A stretch of 64,000 bases of DNA from an uncultured Aquimarina sp. (GCA_947496555.1 CANMDH010000010.1:62001-126000); one strand, 5' to 3'; numbered from the stretch's first letter, positions 6,565-16,224 are shown. A program made the numbers and translations. Notes: generated by a model not told the origin, from the sequence alone.

Positions 6565-9500
6565 TTATTTTAAAGTAACCACCAAATCATCTGCTTCTAC
6601 CATAGTTCCTGGTTTCAACACTATCTTTTTGATTACCGAATCTTCGTTAGCTGTTATCGTTGTTTCCATCTTCATGGCTTCAATAACAAATAACGGTTCA
6701 TTCTTTTTCACTTCTTGTGCTGCTTTTACCAAAACAGAAGATAATGATCCTTGTAATGGTGCACCTATCTGCTTTGTATCTGCTTTATCCACCTTGGCAT
6801 GCACTATTTTATCTACTTTAATCGAACTGTCCTTAACCTTAACATTACGGGTTTGACCATTTATCTTAAAGAATACTGTGACCTTTCCTTCTTCATTAGG
6901 GTCTCCTACGGAAATTAACTGTACTAATAATGTTTTCCCTTGGTCGAGTTGTACTATTATTTCTTCTTCAGAATCCATACCATAAAAGAAATTTTTGGTG
7001 GGAATATTCATTACATTACCATATTTAAGATGATGATTGTATGCTCCCGTAAATACTTTTGGATATAGTTTATATGATAAGAAATCGGTAATATCTAATT
7101 CTCTTCCCATTCCCTTTTTAAATACTTTGACAAACTCTGCAAATTCAGTTTCAAAATCTACGGGCTCCAGATGTGCATTAGGTCGATTTGTAAAGGGTTT
7201 TTGATCTTTTAGCACAGATTTTTGCAACGCTTTCGGAAAACCACCTACGGCTTGTCCTAATTCTCCTTTAAACAAACTTACCACCGATTGCGGAAAGGAA
7301 ATAGTTTCTCCTCGCTCTTTTACATCTTCGATCGTTAGGTTATTACTTACCAGGTATTGAGCCATATCACCAACTACCTTAGAACTTGGAGTTACCTTTA
7401 CGATATCCCCAAATAATTCATTTACTTCACCGTACATTCTGGTAATCTCATGAAAACGATCTGCCAATCCCAATCCTTGAGCCTGGGGTTTTAAATTAGA
7501 ATATTGACCGCCGGGAATCTCATGTTGGTAGACTTCCCCTGTTCCCGCTTTCAGACCTGATTCAAAAACATAATAATACTCTCTTACCGCTTCCCAATAA
7601 TTTGAATATTCATTAAGTCTTGGAATATTGACAGCATTTTCACGCTCATGAAACTTCAACATTTCTACAATTGCATTAAAATTAGGTTGCGCCGTCAATC
7701 CAGAAAGCCCTCCTAATGCCACATCAACGACATCTACTCCAGCCTCGATGGCTTTAAGATATGTTGCCGATTGCACCGATGATGTATCATGCGTATGTAA
7801 ATGAATTGGGATATTGATTTCAGATTTTAATGCCGAAACTAACTCGTAAGCCGCATATGGTTTTAACAAACCCGCCATATCCTTAATTCCAAGGATATGC
7901 GCTCCAGCATTTTCAATATCTTTTGCTAATTGAACATAATAGTCTAAGGTGTATTTTGTTCTTTTTGGATCTAAAATATCTCCTGTGTAACATAACGCGC
8001 CTTCGGCAAGACCTTTTGTCCTTGTTCTTACATGTTCAATACATGGAGCTATAGACTCCATCCAGTTAAGAGAGTCAAAAATCCTGAATACATCTACCCC
8101 ATTCTCCCACGATTGTTCTACAAATTTAGCTATCAGGTTATCAGGGTAAGCAGTATACCCCACACCGTTTGATCCTCGAATTAGCATTTGTAATAATAAG
8201 TTGGGCATAGCTTTTCTTAATTCTCTAAGCCGTTCCCATGGATTTTCTCTAAGGAACCGTAGACAAACATCGAACGTGGCTCCTCCCCAAACTTCCATAC
8301 TAAATACTTCGGGATGGTTTTTGGCAAATCCCTCTGCTACTTTGAGCATATCATAGGTACGCATTCTTGTTGCCAGCAGACTTTGATGTGCATCCCTCAT
8401 GGTAGTATCTGTGAAATGTACTTTTTTCTCATTTTTTAGCCATTGTGCAAACTTTTCTGGCCCTAATTCGGTCAACAGATTTTTTGTTCCTTTCGGGAAC
8501 GCTCCGTTTTCTTCAAATTTTGGCACGGTAGGCTCGACAAAAGTCTTGGTAACATCTATTTTCTTGACATCTGGATTACCGTTTACAATAACATCTCCCA
8601 AAAAGTTAACAAGTTTTGTCGCTCTATTTCGGGATTCCCTAATCTTGAAAAGTTCTTTAGTATCTCTAATAAAGTTTACCGTTACTTCACCGTTTCTAAA
8701 AGTTTCATGCTTAAGAATATTATCCAAAAATGGCATATTGGTTTTTACTCCGCGTATCCTAAATTCGGACAAGGCTCTGCGCATCTTACGACATGCCCCA
8801 TCTAGCGTTCTACTATTTGCTGAAACCTTCACCAGCATCGAATCAAAAAATGGAGAAATTGTCACACCCTGATATACACTACCGGCATCCAATCGTATTC
8901 CAAACCCAGAAGCACTTCGGTACGTAGTTATGGTACCATAATCAGGTTTAAAGTCATTCTCAGGATCTTCGGTAGTAATTCTACATTGCAATGCATATCC
9001 ATTAGTTCTTAGACTCTCCTGACTTTCAATTTTAATCTGTTTATCTGATAATTTATACCCCCCTGCAATAAAGATCTGTGCCTTGATCAAGTCAATACCT
9101 GTTACGATTTCGGTTACCGTATGTTCAACCTGTACTCGGGGGTTTACTTCAATAAAATAAATACTTTCATCATCATCTACCAAAAATTCTACCGTCCCGA
9201 TATTATTATAATCTACAGCTTTACAAATAGTAAGAGCATACTCATACAAATCGTGTTTTATTTGGTCTGAAACTCCAAATGAAGGTGCATATTCTATCAC
9301 CTTTTGATAACGTCGCTGCACCGAACAATCACGTTCAAAAAGATGCACCATATTACCATGATGATCTGCTACAATCTGGATCTCGATATGTTTTGGGTTT
9401 TCTACAAATTTCTCTAAAAATACAGTATCGTCCCCAAAAGCATTAAGTGCCTCTCTGCGAGATTCGGGAAACGCTTTTTCTAACTCTTCAGCATTTCTAA

Positions 9501-10017
9501 TTACTCGCATTCCACGACCTCCTCCTCCTGAAGCGGCTTTCAGCATCACAGGAAAACCAATACGTTTGGCTTCTTTAAGTGCAATTTTGACATCGTGCAG
9601 CTCTTCTTTATTGCTCTCGATTATCGGAATATTATTCTCTGTGGCAACTTTCTTAGCTGTAATCTTATCTCCTAAAGAACGAAGTACAGATACTTTTGGT
9701 CCAATGAAAATAATGTCATTTTCTTTACATTTTTGCGCAAACTCTGCATTTTCTGAAAGGAATCCGTATCCAGGATGAATGGCATCTACGTTATTCTTTT
9801 TGGCAACTTTTATGATCGCATCAATATTCAAATATGGTTTTAAGGGTTCATTATTTTCACCAATCTGATAGGCTTCGTCTGCTTTATATCTATGTAAAGA
9901 ATAGCGATCTTCATAGGTATAAACTCCTACTGTTTGCAATCCGATCTCTGTACAAGCTCTAAAAATTCTGATTGCGATTTCACCTCTATTGGCGACTAAA
10001 ACCTTTTTGATTTGCAT
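6565..10017 (-). CDS. pyc: Pyruvate carboxylase
   Basis: 1150 residues, the full length of single-chain pyruvate carboxylase, which makes oxaloacetate from pyruvate, bicarbonate and ATP using biotin. Domains in order: biotin carboxylase with ATP-grasp (about 1-460; glycine-rich KAASGGGGRGMR near 160, ENPRVQVEHTVTE near 290), carboxyltransferase barrel (about 535-810; DTTMRDAHQSLLATRMRT, metal-binding HLHTHDT), PC tetramerisation region, and a C-terminal biotinyl domain with EAMKMETT, biotin lysine K1116. It is monocistronic with its own terminator, and anaplerotic for growth on pyruvate- or lactate-like substrates, which fits the nearby TRAP transporter. The start ATG at 10017 begins directly with the family N-terminus (IKKVLVANRGEIA). 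Confidence 0.97.
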   Translation of the reverse strand: MQIKKVLVANRGEIAIRIFRACTEIGLQTVGVYTYEDRYSLHRYKADEAYQIGENNEPLKPYLNIDAIIKVAKKNNVDAIHPGYGFLSENAEFAQKCKENDIIFIGPKVSVLRSLGDKITAKKVATENNIPIIESNKEELHDVKIALKEAKRIGFPVMLKAASGGGGRGMRVIRNAEELEKAFPESRREALNAFGDDTVFLEKFVENPKHIEIQIVADHHGNMVHLFERDCSVQRRYQKVIEYAPSFGVSDQIKHDLYEYALTICKAVDYNNIGTVEFLVDDDESIYFIEVNPRVQVEHTVTEIVTGIDLIKAQIFIAGGYKLSDKQIKIESQESLRTNGYALQCRITTEDPENDFKPDYGTITTYRSASGFGIRLDAGSVYQGVTISPFFDSMLVKVSANSRTLDGACRKMRRALSEFRIRGVKTNMPFLDNILKHETFRNGEVTVNFIRDTKELFKIRESRNRATKLVNFLGDVIVNGNPDVKKIDVTKTFVEPTVPKFEENGAFPKGTKNLLTELGPEKFAQWLKNEKKVHFTDTTMRDAHQSLLATRMRTYDMLKVAEGFAKNHPEVFSMEVWGGATFDVCLRFLRENPWERLRELRKAMPNLLLQMLIRGSNGVGYTAYPDNLIAKFVEQSWENGVDVFRIFDSLNWMESIAPCIEHVRTRTKGLAEGALCYTGDILDPKRTKYTLDYYVQLAKDIENAGAHILGIKDMAGLLKPYAAYELVSALKSEINIPIHLHTHDTSSVQSATYLKAIEAGVDVVDVALGGLSGLTAQPNFNAIVEMLKFHERENAVNIPRLNEYSNYWEAVREYYYVFESGLKAGTGEVYQHEIPGGQYSNLKPQAQGLGLADRFHEITRMYGEVNELFGDIVKVTPSSKVVGDMAQYLVSNNLTIEDVKERGETISFPQSVVSLFKGELGQAVGGFPKALQKSVLKDQKPFTNRPNAHLEPVDFETEFAEFVKVFKKGMGRELDITDFLSYKLYPKVFTGAYNHHLKYGNVMNIPTKNFFYGMDSEEEIIVQLDQGKTLLVQLISVGDPNEEGKVTVFFKINGQTRNVKVKDSSIKVDKIVHAKVDKADTKQIGAPLQGSLSSVLVKAAQEVKKNEPLFVIEAMKMETTITANEDSVIKKIVLKPGTMVEADDLVVTLK

Positions 10018-10226
10018 ATTTAAAATTTTGAGTTTAGAACACTTTTAGCGAACATTCGCTGCGAAGATATTGATAAGAAATATTCTTTGCAATAGTATAA
10101 TTAAAAATATATAAGCTAATATGGATAATACTGTGACCTCTTTCATACTAAATTCATTCATTCTAACATTTTCTTAACATAAATTAACGTAGTAACCCAT
10201 AAGATTCTATATATCAAAACCGTTGT

Positions 10227-10234
10227 TATATTTG
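10227..10234 (+). promoter_or_regulatory. Putative -7 promoter element (TATATTTG)
   Basis: TATATTTG matches the Bacteroidota TAnnTTTG -7 consensus 46 bp upstream of the lipoprotein start. I see no clear -33 TTTG at the right distance, so this rests on the -7 box alone. Confidence 0.4.
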
Positions 10235-10279
10235 AAATAGCAATCTGAACAATATTTATTCACAATTAAATTATTACAT

Positions 10280-11131
10280 ATGAAAAACAGAGTTATCGCT
10301 TTTTTAAGCATTTTTATGGTATCAAGCATCTTTTTGATAAGTTGCCAGGATGATGATGATAACGACCCACAGACCCCAACAACTGAAGTAACTACAGCCA
10401 AACAATTTAAAGACGTAGAAGCTGCAAATACTGAAATCAATAAAACAGTTGAAAATGTATTTGGAACCGAATCCGGTTTTATACCCACAGACCGAAGCTT
10501 TACCAACAAAATGTCAGATTGCGCTGCTATTACTTCTGAGGTAACTGATAATACACGTACAATTGTTATTGATTTTGGAGATGGATGTGAAGTAAATGGG
10601 GAAACAATCTCTGGTAGCATTCGTATGAGTTTTGCAATTGAGTTGGACACTGAAAATAAAGTGGAAATCACTTACAGTCTTGAAAACTTTATTTATAGAG
10701 ATATTACTATCACCGGAAATGCCACAACCAGATTCACTTTTAATAATGACCTTGCAAATGGCTCTTATACTTCCAATTTTGTAACAACTTCTGATTTTTC
10801 TTTTACCTGGGCTGATGGACTTACCGCGACCAGTACAACAAATTTTACAAACGAAACTTTTTTCGAAAGTAATCAAGACAATCCGGGAGAATTCGAGTAT
10901 TACTCTTTAAATTCTGGAAGTAGCAATACAGAATTTAGCAATGGCGACATATATTCGGTAGAAATCACTACTCCACTTCGCAATGAAAGGGGATGCGCTT
11001 ATATTGTAAGCGGAGTCATCGTTACCAATGAGAATAGTGAAACAATAACATTGGATTTTGGTAATGGCGAATGTGATAATATCGCCACTCAGACTGATAG
11101 TGATGGCAATGAAACGAATATTGAACTATAA
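10280..11131 (+). CDS. Hypothetical secreted lipoprotein
   Basis: 283 residues with a type II signal peptide: a hydrophobic segment to FLISC, lipid-accepting C22, followed by an acidic QDDDDNDPQ run. Acidic residues after the Cys resemble the Bacteroidota lipoprotein export signal for surface display. The remainder is Thr/Asn-rich, beta-looking and low in Lys, with four further cysteines in short motifs (ISDCA-, GDGCEVNG-, GERGCAYI- and GNGECDN-like), which may form two disulfides. The repeated 'DFGDGCEVNG' and 'DFGNGECDN' segments suggest an internal repeat. I recognise no catalytic family. It ends before a strong convergent terminator. Confidence 0.75.
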   Translation: MKNRVIAFLSIFMVSSIFLISCQDDDDNDPQTPTTEVTTAKQFKDVEAANTEINKTVENVFGTESGFIPTDRSFTNKMSDCAAITSEVTDNTRTIVIDFGDGCEVNGETISGSIRMSFAIELDTENKVEITYSLENFIYRDITITGNATTRFTFNNDLANGSYTSNFVTTSDFSFTWADGLTATSTTNFTNETFFESNQDNPGEFEYYSLNSGSSNTEFSNGDIYSVEITTPLRNERGCAYIVSGVIVTNENSETITLDFGNGECDNIATQTDSDGNETNIEL

Positions 11132-11165
11132 CTGCAACATTAAATAAACAAATTCAGATATTTGC

Positions 11166-11198
11166 AAAACCGTTTCAGGATTCTGAAACGGTTTTTTT
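11166..11198. terminator. Bidirectional intrinsic terminator
   Basis: AAAACCGTTTCAG (11166-11178) and CTGAAACGGTTTT (11183-11195) form a perfect 13-bp stem with a 4-base loop, followed by a T-run. It lies between the lipoprotein gene (+) and the TRAP binding-protein gene (-). Confidence 0.9.
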
Positions 11199-11203
11199 AT
11201 TCA

Positions 11204-12316
11204 CTATTTCTGAATTTTATTATAGTAAGCCTTTTCAGTTACTTCAGACCATTTAGAAATTCTTTTCTGGTAATTAGAGTAGCTCTCATATACCTCTTTA
11301 GACAAAGGGTCGTCTCCTATCATTTCCTGTAATGCTTCATCTGTGTACGTTCTTAATACATCGAGCGTTTCTTTGGAAAACTCTTTAACCTGTACACCTT
11401 CTTCATTTACTAATTTATCCAAGAAAATACCGTTCTGCCGATCAAACTCTGCAAGCATCCAAACCTGTACTCGTTTAGAAGCGGCTTGCAATACTTCCTG
11501 CAAATGAACTGGTAATTCGTCATGAACTTTTTTATTTACAAAGAATTCCATTTGAGAACCTGGTTCATGCCATCCTGGTGTATAGTAATATTTTGCTATC
11601 TTATGGAAGCCCATTTTGTAATCATGATAGGGCCCAATCCACTCTGTAGCATCAATAACACCTCTTTCTAAACTTGTATAAATCTCTCCTCCAGCTACTA
11701 GAACCGCTGCACCTCCTGCTTTTTCTAAAACCTTACCAGCAATACCGGGTAAACGCATTTTTAGTCCTTTAAAATCTTCGATAGAATTAATCTCTCTATT
11801 AAACCACCCTCCCATTTGCACACCAGTATTTCCTCCTAAATAAGGTACCAAATTAAATCGAGCATAAGTTTTTTTCCATAACTCATATCCACCACCGACT
11901 TCTAACCATGATGTGATCTGTTGGCTATTCATCCCAAATGGAACCGCACAAAAGAATTGTGCAGCAGGTGTCTTACCAGCCCAATAATATGATGCTCCAG
12001 ATCCCATTTCTATGGTTCCATTAGAAACGGCATCAAATGCTTCTAAAGCAGGCACTAATTCACCTCCTCCATAGACCTTGATTTTAATTTGTCCATTAGA
12101 CAATTCTTCAACCCATTCTGCATACTTATTGGCAGCTTCGCCTAGCACTGGAAAATTGGGAGGCCAGGTTGTTGTCATTTTCCAATTGTACTTTTTGGCA
12201 GGTTTTGCTGCTCCAGTAACCGAAGCACCCTCAGAGGTCTTTTCGCCCCCACAACCTACTAGTAGCAATACCATTAAGGCTACTACCATTTTTGTAATAC
12301 TATGAATTATTTTCAT
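11204..12316 (-). CDS. dctP: TRAP transporter substrate-binding protein, 2-oxo acid/lactate type
   Basis: 370 residues with a lipoprotein signal (LMVLLLVGC, then GGEK) and a DctP-fold domain. Segments such as TTWPPNFPVLGEAANKYAEW, GGGELVPALEAFDAVSNGT, YYWAGKTPAAQFFCAVPFG, GGNTGVQMGGWFN and ATEWIGPYHDYKMGFHKIAKY closely resemble the branch containing Rhodobacter TakP (2-oxo acids) and the Thermus lactate-binding protein. That points to pyruvate, other 2-oxo acids or lactate as ligand, probably as a metal complex. It delivers the ligand to the DctQM permease encoded just upstream in the same operon. Substrate assignment is by resemblance only. Confidence 0.9.
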   Translation of the reverse strand: MKIIHSITKMVVALMVLLLVGCGGEKTSEGASVTGAAKPAKKYNWKMTTTWPPNFPVLGEAANKYAEWVEELSNGQIKIKVYGGGELVPALEAFDAVSNGTIEMGSGASYYWAGKTPAAQFFCAVPFGMNSQQITSWLEVGGGYELWKKTYARFNLVPYLGGNTGVQMGGWFNREINSIEDFKGLKMRLPGIAGKVLEKAGGAAVLVAGGEIYTSLERGVIDATEWIGPYHDYKMGFHKIAKYYYTPGWHEPGSQMEFFVNKKVHDELPVHLQEVLQAASKRVQVWMLAEFDRQNGIFLDKLVNEEGVQVKEFSKETLDVLRTYTDEALQEMIGDDPLSKEVYESYSNYQKRISKWSEVTEKAYYNKIQK

Positions 12317-12336
12317 TTTTTTAGTTTTTTAAAGTT

Positions 12337-13683
12337 TTATTTTGAAAGAAAGATGATTTCAGGAAAGAATACCACTAATCCTACTATACATAGTTGAATA
12401 ATAATGAAAGGTACAATTCCTCTATAAATTTGACTTGTTTTAACTTGAGGGGGTGCCACTCCTTTGAGATAAAATAACGCAAAACCAAAAGGTGGAGTTA
12501 GAAATGATGTTTGGAGATTTAAAGCAATCAGTATTCCAACCCAAAGCATGTTCATATCTAGTGCATTAAAAATAGGGGTAACCACTGGCACAATAATAAA
12601 AACGATTTCAATAAAATCGATAAAAAATCCTGCAATAAAAATCACTACCATTACTAGTAATAAAAACATAACAGGAGATAAATTAGATGACAAAATTAAT
12701 TCTTGCAGGTAGTCATCACCTCCCAATGTCCTAAACACTAGTGTAAATGTAGTGGCCCCTAATAGTATAAAAAAGACCATTGTAGTAAGTTTAGTAGTCT
12801 CTCTAGCTACATCTTTTAGTATCTTAAGGTTAAATTTACCTTGTATGATTGTAAGTATAGTTGCTCCTAAAGCACCAATAGCAGATGCCTCTGTTGGTGA
12901 AGCTATTCCTGTAAAAATTGAGCCCAATACGATTACAATTAATAAAATTGGTAAAATCAAAACTTTGATAATCTTTGATATAAAATTATCGCCTCTAAAC
13001 TCTTTTATTTCAGCGGCAGGAATAGCTGGAGCTTCTTTTTTATTTATAAAAGAACGTATTAAAATATAAATAATATATAAAGTTACCAATAATAGCCCTG
13101 GAAGCATTGCTGCTGAAAACAAAGAGCCTACATCGACAGAAGCTCCACCTCTTGATGAACTATTTATGGTATCTGCTAATAGTACCAAAACAATAGATGG
13201 GGGAATGATTTGCCCTAATGTCCCAGAAGAAGCAATTACACCTGTTGCCAATTCAGTTTTATATCCCCTTTTCAGCATTGTTGGCAAGCTAATCAATCCC
13301 ATGGTAACAACAGTAGCCCCAACAATACCAGTAGAAGCGGCCAACAAAGCGCCTACTATCACAACTGATATTGCAAGTCCGCCACGAACTGTACCAAACA
13401 TCATAGCCATAGTTTCTAATAAACTTTGTGCTAAACCTGATTTCTCTAACATAATTCCCATAAAAATAAATAGAGGAACAGCCATTAAAACATAATTATT
13501 TACTACTCCCATAATCCTAGATGGCAGTATATTAAATGTAGACATCGAGAAATACTCGGGAGCAAAAATTGATATCCCAAAAGCAAACAAAACAGAAAGT
13601 CCACCTAAAGTAAATGCTACTGGATATCCTTTTAGGATTAGAATAAAAATTACTACAAATAAAACTATTGCTAAAACCTCCAT
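12337..13683 (-). CDS. dctM: TRAP transporter large permease subunit
   Basis: 448 residues, almost entirely hydrophobic (about 12 helices). DctM hallmarks include VPLFIFMGIMLEKSG near 70, GGLAISVVIVGALLAASTGIVGAT near 105, SSGTLGQIIPPSIVLVL near 155, and PTEASAIGALGA near 265. This subunit forms the sodium-driven channel that takes the ligand from DctP. The gene touches the small-subunit gene (13684) and lies 20 bp before dctP, so the order of transcription is porin, dctQ, dctM, dctP. Confidence 0.95.
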   Translation of the reverse strand: MEVLAIVLFVVIFILILKGYPVAFTLGGLSVLFAFGISIFAPEYFSMSTFNILPSRIMGVVNNYVLMAVPLFIFMGIMLEKSGLAQSLLETMAMMFGTVRGGLAISVVIVGALLAASTGIVGATVVTMGLISLPTMLKRGYKTELATGVIASSGTLGQIIPPSIVLVLLADTINSSSRGGASVDVGSLFSAAMLPGLLLVTLYIIYILIRSFINKKEAPAIPAAEIKEFRGDNFISKIIKVLILPILLIVIVLGSIFTGIASPTEASAIGALGATILTIIQGKFNLKILKDVARETTKLTTMVFFILLGATTFTLVFRTLGGDDYLQELILSSNLSPVMFLLLVMVVIFIAGFFIDFIEIVFIIVPVVTPIFNALDMNMLWVGILIALNLQTSFLTPPFGFALFYLKGVAPPQVKTSQIYRGIVPFIIIQLCIVGLVVFFPEIIFLSK

Positions 13684-14187
13684 TTACTTCTTTGTATAAA
13701 AAATTATCTGAATTGACTTAAGAATACTAGCTAATCCTTGTAAAAGAAGGAAAGCAAAACCTAGTGTTATACAAAATTTAAGAATGTATAATGCTGGCAA
13801 CCCTCCAGGTTGAGGAGAACTCTCCCCCATTAAAAAAGATGAATACGCATATCGCCACGATGCAGAAATTACAATATAACTCCAGGGTAAGAGAAAAAAC
13901 AAACCACCTATCAAATCTATCCAGGCTCTACCTTTTTCAGAAAGCTTTGCATAGAACACATCTACTTTTACATGTTTACCATATTTAAAAGTATAACCTG
14001 CAGCTAATAGAAACATTATACCGAATAAGTAAATTTCTATTTCTACAATCCAAATAAATGTAAACTGAAATAAATATCGAATGATTACATCTAGACTGAT
14101 TACGATCACCATTAATACGGCTACCCAACTTACCAGATTTCCAGTCTTTTCATTTATCTTCTCTAAAAAGGAAATTGCTTTTTTCAC
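13684..14187 (-). CDS. dctQ: TRAP transporter small permease subunit
   Basis: 167 residues with four transmembrane helices, the DctQ topology. The segment VVIVIS-LDVIIRYLFQFTFIWIVEIEIYLFG fits the conserved helix 1-2 region with a central Arg and Trp/Glu. It pairs with DctM to form the inner-membrane transporter. The stop is directly adjacent to the dctM start, so the two are probably translationally coupled. Confidence 0.9.
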   Translation of the reverse strand: MKKAISFLEKINEKTGNLVSWVAVLMVIVISLDVIIRYLFQFTFIWIVEIEIYLFGIMFLLAAGYTFKYGKHVKVDVFYAKLSEKGRAWIDLIGGLFFLLPWSYIVISASWRYAYSSFLMGESSPQPGGLPALYILKFCITLGFAFLLLQGLASILKSIQIIFYTKK

Positions 14188-14235
14188 GAATCTTAAATTT
14201 TATAATCTAATTTTACCAGATAAAAGTAGTTATTT

Positions 14236-15528
14236 CTATAGAAATATGTTTACCTGAAACCGTATTTGACTTGTATCCTCACCAACATCGAAATTGTTTT
14301 TTAAATATTCTAATGTAAGTCTCAAATTATGCCCCGAGACATAATAATTTGCCCCTAGATTAAAAGTATTACCAGCTCTTTGCGAACCCAAAACTGTAGC
14401 ATCCTCCCAATCTCTATCTTGATAAACGACATAGGGTTGTAACTTCGATTTGGGAATTAAGTATCCAATCTGAGTATACAATGCAGATCCTGTAGCTGCG
14501 GCTGCACTACCACCATTCTCTCCAAAATTATAATTTAAATAGGCTGCATAAGCAGTTAATGCTCCCCCATTACTTCCTATAGGAGTATCATAATTAACAT
14601 CTAGAGAAAAATGAGTAGCATCTTCGGTATCAGTTTTTGCTATAATTATAGCGTCATCATCTCCTTCTAAAATTGGATTCGCATTATCTTTCAAAACAAG
14701 AGAGCTTTCGGGATGGTAAATAAATCCTGCGCTGGCGGATAGTACCTTTTTCTTTCCCAAATAACTTCCTACTGCATAGGGTAATAAATTACTTTCTGAA
14801 CCTATAAAATTGTATTTAAGATTACCTTCTATAATAGTTCTTCCGCCATCATGATAATCCCATGCTCCATATACAGCATTATCAACTGTAGTATTTACAG
14901 GGTCTTCTCTAAAACCGGTTAAACTAGGATCATTGATCGCCAATCTATATTCAAATTTTGCCAACTTTCCTTTTGCATACACTCCGATATGACGAGCAAA
15001 TTGATCAGTTGCTCCAATAGTACCATCAAAAACTAATGGGTTAGGAATATCAAAAGTTAATGATGTAAGACCTGCCCAACTAGATAACCTTGCTAATCCT
15101 CTCCAATAATGAAGGCCTCCTCCGATTGCTAACTTATCAGAAAACTTATACTCTATCGTTGCATCGTGCAAAAACATTTGTGTTTCATCACTCCCATCAA
15201 TGCGCCCCAATCGCCCAGAGTTTGTATTATTGACACCAAAATGGATATAGGTGAATATTTGAGGGGTTACCTGTCCTAATATTAATAATCTAGATCTTCT
15301 AATATTAGGTTTTACATTAAAATCATCATCACCATCCAAATCATTCGAATTTAACTGTACTTGATTCCAAAGAATAAAACGCAACCATTGAGAACCGTCT
15401 TCAGAAATATTAAATTTTAATGGTTTAAAAGTAATTGGTTTTTTCTTTTGTTCTTCTTGAGATTGCACTTTGGAAACAAAGACCAAAAGAAAAAACAAAA
15501 GAAAAACGATACATCCCTTTTTTTTCAT
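14236..15528 (-). CDS. Outer-membrane porin (OprO/P-like beta-barrel)
   Basis: 430 residues with a signal peptide (KKKGCIVFLLFFLLVFVSKVQSQ) and a long alternating beta pattern ending in FQVNIFL. The ISEDGSQWLRFILWNQVQL opening and the NIRRSRLLILGQVTPQIFTYIHFG segment are typical of porin O/P-like proteins next to TRAP genes in Bacteroidota. It likely lets small anionic substrates through the outer membrane to the DctP lipoprotein. It is first in the porin-dctQ-dctM-dctP operon, 48 bp before dctQ. The upstream region holds a -7 box and a palindrome. Confidence 0.85.
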   Translation of the reverse strand: MKKKGCIVFLLFFLLVFVSKVQSQEEQKKKPITFKPLKFNISEDGSQWLRFILWNQVQLNSNDLDGDDDFNVKPNIRRSRLLILGQVTPQIFTYIHFGVNNTNSGRLGRIDGSDETQMFLHDATIEYKFSDKLAIGGGLHYWRGLARLSSWAGLTSLTFDIPNPLVFDGTIGATDQFARHIGVYAKGKLAKFEYRLAINDPSLTGFREDPVNTTVDNAVYGAWDYHDGGRTIIEGNLKYNFIGSESNLLPYAVGSYLGKKKVLSASAGFIYHPESSLVLKDNANPILEGDDDAIIIAKTDTEDATHFSLDVNYDTPIGSNGGALTAYAAYLNYNFGENGGSAAAATGSALYTQIGYLIPKSKLQPYVVYQDRDWEDATVLGSQRAGNTFNLGANYYVSGHNLRLTLEYLKNNFDVGEDTSQIRFQVNIFL

Positions 15529-15564
15529 AATTGATTATTTAAATTAATATATGATTGTGTGCTT

Positions 15565-15572
15565 CAAATATA
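15565..15572 (-). promoter_or_regulatory. Putative -7 element of the porin-TRAP operon
   Basis: On the minus strand the bases read TATATTTG, an exact TAnnTTTG match, 37 bp before the porin ATG. The 20-bp palindrome at 15580-15599 lies immediately upstream, in the -10 to -35 spacer. Confidence 0.5.
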
Positions 15573-15579
15573 TATACAA

Positions 15580-15599
15580 ATATGTAATTATTTACATAT
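15580..15599. promoter_or_regulatory. Candidate operator upstream of the porin-TRAP operon
   Basis: ATATGTAA-TTAT-TTACATAT is a perfect 8-bp inverted repeat with a 4-base centre, in the promoter spacer of the porin operon. An ArsR-type dimer would bind such a dyad. A second dyad with the same TTAT centre lies in front of the arsR-type gene. Confidence 0.45.
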
Positions 15600-15766
15600 A
15601 TTAATAAATAAATTATAAAAATATTGTTAAATATTTAATTAGTTGACAATAAAATAATGGTAATTGACTTAAAATCAATTATTTAAAATAAATTTGAAAA
15701 AGTTAAAAAAAGAATAAAAAATAGTAGAGGTATATTAAAACTTAGAATTTTAATCAAAAAAAAAGA

Positions 15767-16075
15767 TTAAACATTACCTAATTTAGTAATATATTTAAAA
15801 ATTTGAATCACTTCTTTACTTTCTATAGAGTAGTAGATTTTAGTTCCTTTTCTTTGAGATATAACCACATGTACCATCCGAAGGTTTTTGAGATGATAAG
15901 AAGCAACAGACTGCTCAATATCTAATAATTCATAAATATCTGTAACAGATAATTTGCCTTTTTTGTATAAAACTTCTATAATAGCCAACCTTACCGGATG
16001 TGCAATCACTTTAAGTATTTCTGCGCTTTTATCTAAAACCTGAAAATTGGTAAAGTTTTCTTTCATAAAATTCAT
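15767..16075 (-). CDS. ArsR-family winged-helix transcriptional regulator
   Basis: About 102 residues from the ATG at 16075 (a TTG at 16093 and an ATG at 16066 are alternatives). Pattern: AEILKVIAHPVRLAIIEVLYKKGKLSV, then the recognition region DIYELLDIEQSVASYHLKNLR, then a wing (GTKIYYSI). This is the ArsR/SmtB fold. The ELCVCDL-type metal motif is absent (no cysteine at all), so it probably senses something other than soft metals. It lies between the TRAP operon and the symporter-kinase genes, and candidate dyads lie at both promoters, so control of the porin-TRAP operon and of itself is likely. Confidence 0.85.
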   Translation of the reverse strand: MNFMKENFTNFQVLDKSAEILKVIAHPVRLAIIEVLYKKGKLSVTDIYELLDIEQSVASYHLKNLRMVHVVISQRKGTKIYYSIESKEVIQIFKYITKLGNV

Positions 16076-16117
16076 GTAAATTTCATGAATCAAATTAATG
16101 ATTATAGTTATAAATTA

Positions 16118-16135
16118 TGAATATTTATATATTCA
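16118..16135. promoter_or_regulatory. Candidate ArsR autoregulatory operator
   Basis: TGAATAT-TTAT-ATATTCA is a perfect 7-bp dyad with a TTAT centre. It would cover the transcription start defined by the adjacent minus-strand -7 box at 16134-16141. Confidence 0.45.
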
Positions 16136-16141
16136 AATATA
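16134..16141 (-). promoter_or_regulatory. Putative -7 element of the arsR-type gene
   Basis: The minus strand reads TATATTTG, 59 bp before the ATG at 16075. It abuts the dyad at 16118-16135. Confidence 0.45.
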
Positions 16142-16194
16142 CATAAATGATGGTAGTTACATATTAGAATTCATCATATTTGATTGATAAAGTC

Positions 16195-16202
16195 TATATT
16201 TG
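16195..16202 (+). promoter_or_regulatory. Putative -7 element of the small membrane protein/symporter-kinase operon
   Basis: TATATTTG on the plus strand, 22 bp before the ATG at 16225. A TTTG at 16179-16182 is too close for a standard -33, so only the -7 box is supported. Confidence 0.45.
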
Positions 16203-16224
16203 GATAATTTGATAGCTAGCTAAA

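Noticed and set aside
8399-8872. 157-codon plus-strand frame inside pyc
   Set aside because: Shadow of a strong pyruvate carboxylase frame with no homology or leader.
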